Both the position numbers and the translations under genes were made by a program. This document shows, one piece after another, positions 62,167 to 64,000 of a stretch of 64,000 nt of DNA. The notes under the pieces were generated by a model. It searched no databases and was not told the DNA's origin. It saw only the letters and a program-made list of their open reading frames with translations. Numbering within the stretch: the stretch's first letter is position 1; the number at the start of each line of letters is the position of its first letter. This DNA comes from Butyrivibrio sp. MC2013 (lineage in GTDB: Bacteria; Bacillota; Clostridia; Lachnospirales; Lachnospiraceae): contig NZ_AUKE01000010.1 of assembly GCF_000424585.1 (NCBI RefSeq), forward strand, positions 82,358 to 146,357. The letters run 5' to 3'.

Positions 62167-62199
62167 ATGGTCTCTTGGGGACGGGGTTTGTGGACCATG
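62167..62199. repeat. REP-like short palindrome, copy 1
   Basis: ATGGTC and GGACCAT frame a stretch with CTCTTGGGGACGGGG. A very similar stretch occurs at 63655-63702. Such GGGACGGGG units resemble REP sequences found in Firmicutes and may be associated with REP transposases; no RAYT gene is in the window. Confidence 0.5.
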
Positions 62200-62244
62200 T
62201 CGGAATACATCCCTGTATTCACGACATAGAAGTGCATACTTTAT

Positions 62245-62991
62245 TTATACATAGTGGATATCCACTGATCCAAATATGGAGCTGATGTCCATTGTCAGCT
62301 CCATGGGAGAATCGACAGCGGGAGTCTGGCCGTATTCATTTATGGAGCCAAATACCATGCAAGGGTCGAGCCTGATCTTGTATCTTGCAGGAACATAGAG
62401 GTCTACCTTGCCGAAGACGTTGCTGGCATCCAGCGCGGCCTTGTTATCTTTTAGATCAACTTCCTCCAGATGTATGGTCAACGCACCAAAAACATTGGAG
62501 ATATCTAGTCTTTTGAGACAGCTGTTTCCAAGATATTTTGTGTGCTCATTGAATACATTGTTGATATCAAATATGCCGCTTCCTGTGTCACTGTCATCAC
62601 TTTCTGTGCTATCAATATAGACAGCAGCTTCTTTGACAGAGTTGTGGACAAGAATGGGAGCGTATTCGCCAGCGCCTGCGGAGGGGTATTTTTTTACCTT
62701 GGGGAAGATCAGGTTAAAACCTATTGTGGCCAGAAAAGCTGCTCCCAGGATGGTAAGAGTGGAGAGCTTGGCCAGTCCCAGCATCTCCTTATTGACGATC
62801 ACCAAAAAAGCCAGTGCAAATATGATTTTGCCAAAGCTCCTGTCTATGATGCCCTTGATCAGCAGCACCAGTATGCATACGTTTATTGCTATGTCCCATA
62901 AGCCAAAGGACAGTCCGCTGTGGTTTCTGGTCAGTAGACCTGCTGCAGCAATTATGAGCAGCAGTCCCATTAGTAGATTCTTGTTTTTCAT
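62245..62991 (-). CDS. LiaF-like membrane protein
   Basis: The 248-residue protein has four closely packed N-terminal transmembrane helices (residues about 1-95). A C-terminal beta-rich domain with repeated units (LDISNVFGALTIHLEE, LDASNVFGKVDLYVP, MDISSIFGSVDIHYV) is typical of the LiaF/YvqF cell-wall-stress family. In that family it regulates or senses envelope stress. AAGGAG precedes the ATG. It lies 48 bases after a LytTR gene in the same direction, a pairing often seen in Firmicutes. Confidence 0.85.
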   Translation of the reverse strand: MKNKNLLMGLLLIIAAAGLLTRNHSGLSFGLWDIAINVCILVLLIKGIIDRSFGKIIFALAFLVIVNKEMLGLAKLSTLTILGAAFLATIGFNLIFPKVKKYPSAGAGEYAPILVHNSVKEAAVYIDSTESDDSDTGSGIFDINNVFNEHTKYLGNSCLKRLDISNVFGALTIHLEEVDLKDNKAALDASNVFGKVDLYVPARYKIRLDPCMVFGSINEYGQTPAVDSPMELTMDISSIFGSVDIHYV

Positions 62992-63039
62992 TTTGTGGTC
63001 TCCTTCTTATTTGTCTGAATATGATCGTTCTTTTGCCTG

Positions 63040-63498
63040 TTAAGAGGTGTGTATTTCTTTGAGCCTCTCCATTACTGCCTTGTAATAGCTTCTGGATATG
63101 TAGGCTATCTTGTTAGAAGCTTTGAACTCCACCGAACTGGACGATGTGAGATTCCTGTTTATAGAATAGATGAGCCTCAGGTTGATGATGCATGATTTGG
63201 ACACTCTCATAAAATCCAGTCCCAGCATCCCTTCCAGCTCATAGAGCTTAAAGGGGGCTTCGAATATCCTATCCCTGCTGTGGGCGTACACCTGGGGCCC
63301 GTCAGACTCGAAATAGTAGATATCCTTCACCGGGACGTAATAGCTGGTCCCTGATTTATTCAGATTGAGTACTCTGCGTCTGCTCGAATCCTTCTCCAGA
63401 TACTGCTGCAGCTTCATGATATTTTCATCAAGCTTTTTGCATTTGATGGTGATCTCCGGTTCGGTTATGGACGGATCTGTTTCGATTATTATTTTCAT
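63040..63498 (-). CDS. LytTR DNA-binding regulator without receiver domain
   Basis: The 152-residue protein is a single LytTR domain (residues about 45-150): VKDIYYFESDGPQVYAHS, LYELEGMLGLDFMRVSKSCI and INRNLTSSSSVEFKASNKIAYISRSYYK. There is no receiver domain. AAGGGA lies upstream of the ATG. It is adjacent to the LiaF-like gene, which it may regulate, and a 14-bp inverted repeat upstream is a candidate site for autoregulation. Confidence 0.9.
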   Translation of the reverse strand: MKIIIETDPSITEPEITIKCKKLDENIMKLQQYLEKDSSRRRVLNLNKSGTSYYVPVKDIYYFESDGPQVYAHSRDRIFEAPFKLYELEGMLGLDFMRVSKSCIINLRLIYSINRNLTSSSSVEFKASNKIAYISRSYYKAVMERLKEIHTS

Positions 63499-63557
63499 CG
63501 TTTTTCCCTTGGTGTGATCCTTTATATTGAAAAAGAATGCTTTAATGGCCTATTTGC

Positions 63558-63590
63558 ATACTATCTTGTATTGTTTATACAAGAAAGTAT
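63558..63590. promoter_or_regulatory. Inverted repeat upstream of the LytTR gene
   Basis: ATACTATCTTGTAT and ATACAAGAAAGTAT are inverted copies (one mismatch) around TGTTT, 60 bases upstream of the LytTR start. They are placed to act as an operator. LytTR proteins usually bind direct repeats, so another regulator is possible. Confidence 0.5.
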
Positions 63591-63654
63591 ATTTATGATA
63601 TACCTCCTTGTAAACAACTTTACAGCAAGAGGTCAATATTTGCCCATAAGAGGT

Positions 63655-63702
63655 ATGGTCTCTTGGGGACGGGGTCAATGCCATTTAGATAAGGATTTCC
63701 CG
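63655..63702. repeat. REP-like short palindrome, copy 2
   Basis: ATGGTCTCTCTTGGGGACGG repeats copy 1 (62167) apart from two extra bases, and is followed by a second arm CCCGTCCC at 63690-63697, so GGGACGGG and CCCGTCCC can pair. Confidence 0.5.
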
Positions 63703-63855
63703 TCCCAATCCTATAGTTACAATTAAATATATTACTGAAATCATAGGTGAAATACCCTCTGATTTTTTTGCAGTTTTCTGCGAAAACTGCTTGACAAGTC
63801 AGCCAAAAAATGTTGCCGCGCCTTGATTATAAGACATTTTTACGGAGGTGCTGAC

Positions 63856-64000
63856 ATGTCATTTACTGTTACTGAAATACGTCAAAATCTATTCTCGGTG
63901 TTTTCATCCCTATTGGAACGAAGGGATGAATTCTTAAAAAATCCATCTTCCGATTTTACCCGGAAAAAGAAGATATCGTTTGAGCAAACCATGCTGTTTC
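63856..64000 (+). mobile_element. Start of an IS4-like transposase (truncated by the window edge)
   Basis: The plus strand has GGAGGTG followed 6 bases later by ATG, then a frame reading MSFTVTEIRQNLFSVFSSLL and FTRKKKISFEQTML to the end of the window. The phrase DFTRKKKISFEQT resembles the N-terminus of IS4-family transposases. The catalytic DDE part lies outside. An inverted repeat GCAGTTTT-CTGCG-AAAACTGC (63770-63790) upstream may be near the element's left end. Confidence 0.6.

Noticed and set aside
1..64000. CRISPR arrays, prophage, rRNA operon, replication origin
   Set aside because: I looked for regularly spaced repeats, phage structural genes, rRNA sequence and DnaA-box clusters and saw none.

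Overview
The window looks like chromosomal DNA of a Lachnospiraceae (Clostridia) bacterium, perhaps near Butyrivibrio. This rests on gene content, not on a computed match: a single-chain PurL, Gram-positive lipoproteins, a CIRCE-controlled htpG, a BspA-type leucine-rich surface protein, LytTR regulators, and an operon resembling the Lachnospiraceae families catalogued as DUF5716/DUF5717. Almost every gene lies on the minus strand, so transcription mostly runs from high to low coordinates. The exceptions are VanZ (16.97 kb), tRNA-Trp (17.7 kb), a LysR regulator (26.2 kb) and a partial transposase at the right edge.

Layout. 0-7 kb: AmmeMemoRadiSam A/B fusion, tRNA-Met, MATE pump, argS, SGNH esterase, queH, desulfoferrodoxin. 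7-16 kb: carA-carB and purL with a TetR regulator. 16-22 kb: a small protein, VanZ, tRNA-Trp convergent with a 51-residue rubredoxin-like protein, a DUF1284 protein, and a VWA lipoprotein / ECF sigma / membrane anti-sigma-like cluster. 22-31 kb: DUF1858 protein, TetR, pepD, infC-rpmI-rplT with an L20-type leader attenuator and an AUU start for infC, LysR, membrane-anchored HAD, purA (with a possible leader peptide) and purB. 31-41 kb: a tightly coupled four-gene operon (giant beta/alpha-solenoid protein, degenerate Hsp70/actin-like ATPase, helical-repeat protein, coiled-coil membrane protein) beside CIRCE-controlled htpG. 41-49 kb: acyltransferase, PPIase lipoprotein, FAD oxidoreductase, a 324-bp palindromic element, a 2-isopropylmalate synthase fused to an AraC-type DNA-binding domain, a low-molecular-weight phosphatase, and an SPFH/ribbon-helix-helix pair. 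49-56 kb: an eroded accessory zone with gene fragments, a truncated LytTR-type response regulator joined to an N-truncated EF-hand gene, a frameshifted gene, an AAA/DUF4143 ATPase and an IS200/IS605 right-end relic. 56-64 kb: a 1733-residue secreted LRR/lipase-like/Ig-repeat protein, a methyltransferase, a LytTR/LiaF-like pair and the start of an IS4-like element.

The housekeeping genes cover purine and pyrimidine synthesis, translation and queuosine. The best candidate for an undescribed system is the 31.3-38.3 kb operon, which reads as a chaperone- or scaffold-like machine: an Hsp70-fold ATPase, two helical-repeat partners and a membrane coiled-coil protein, next to Hsp90. The LeuA-AraC fusion is the most striking single gene.
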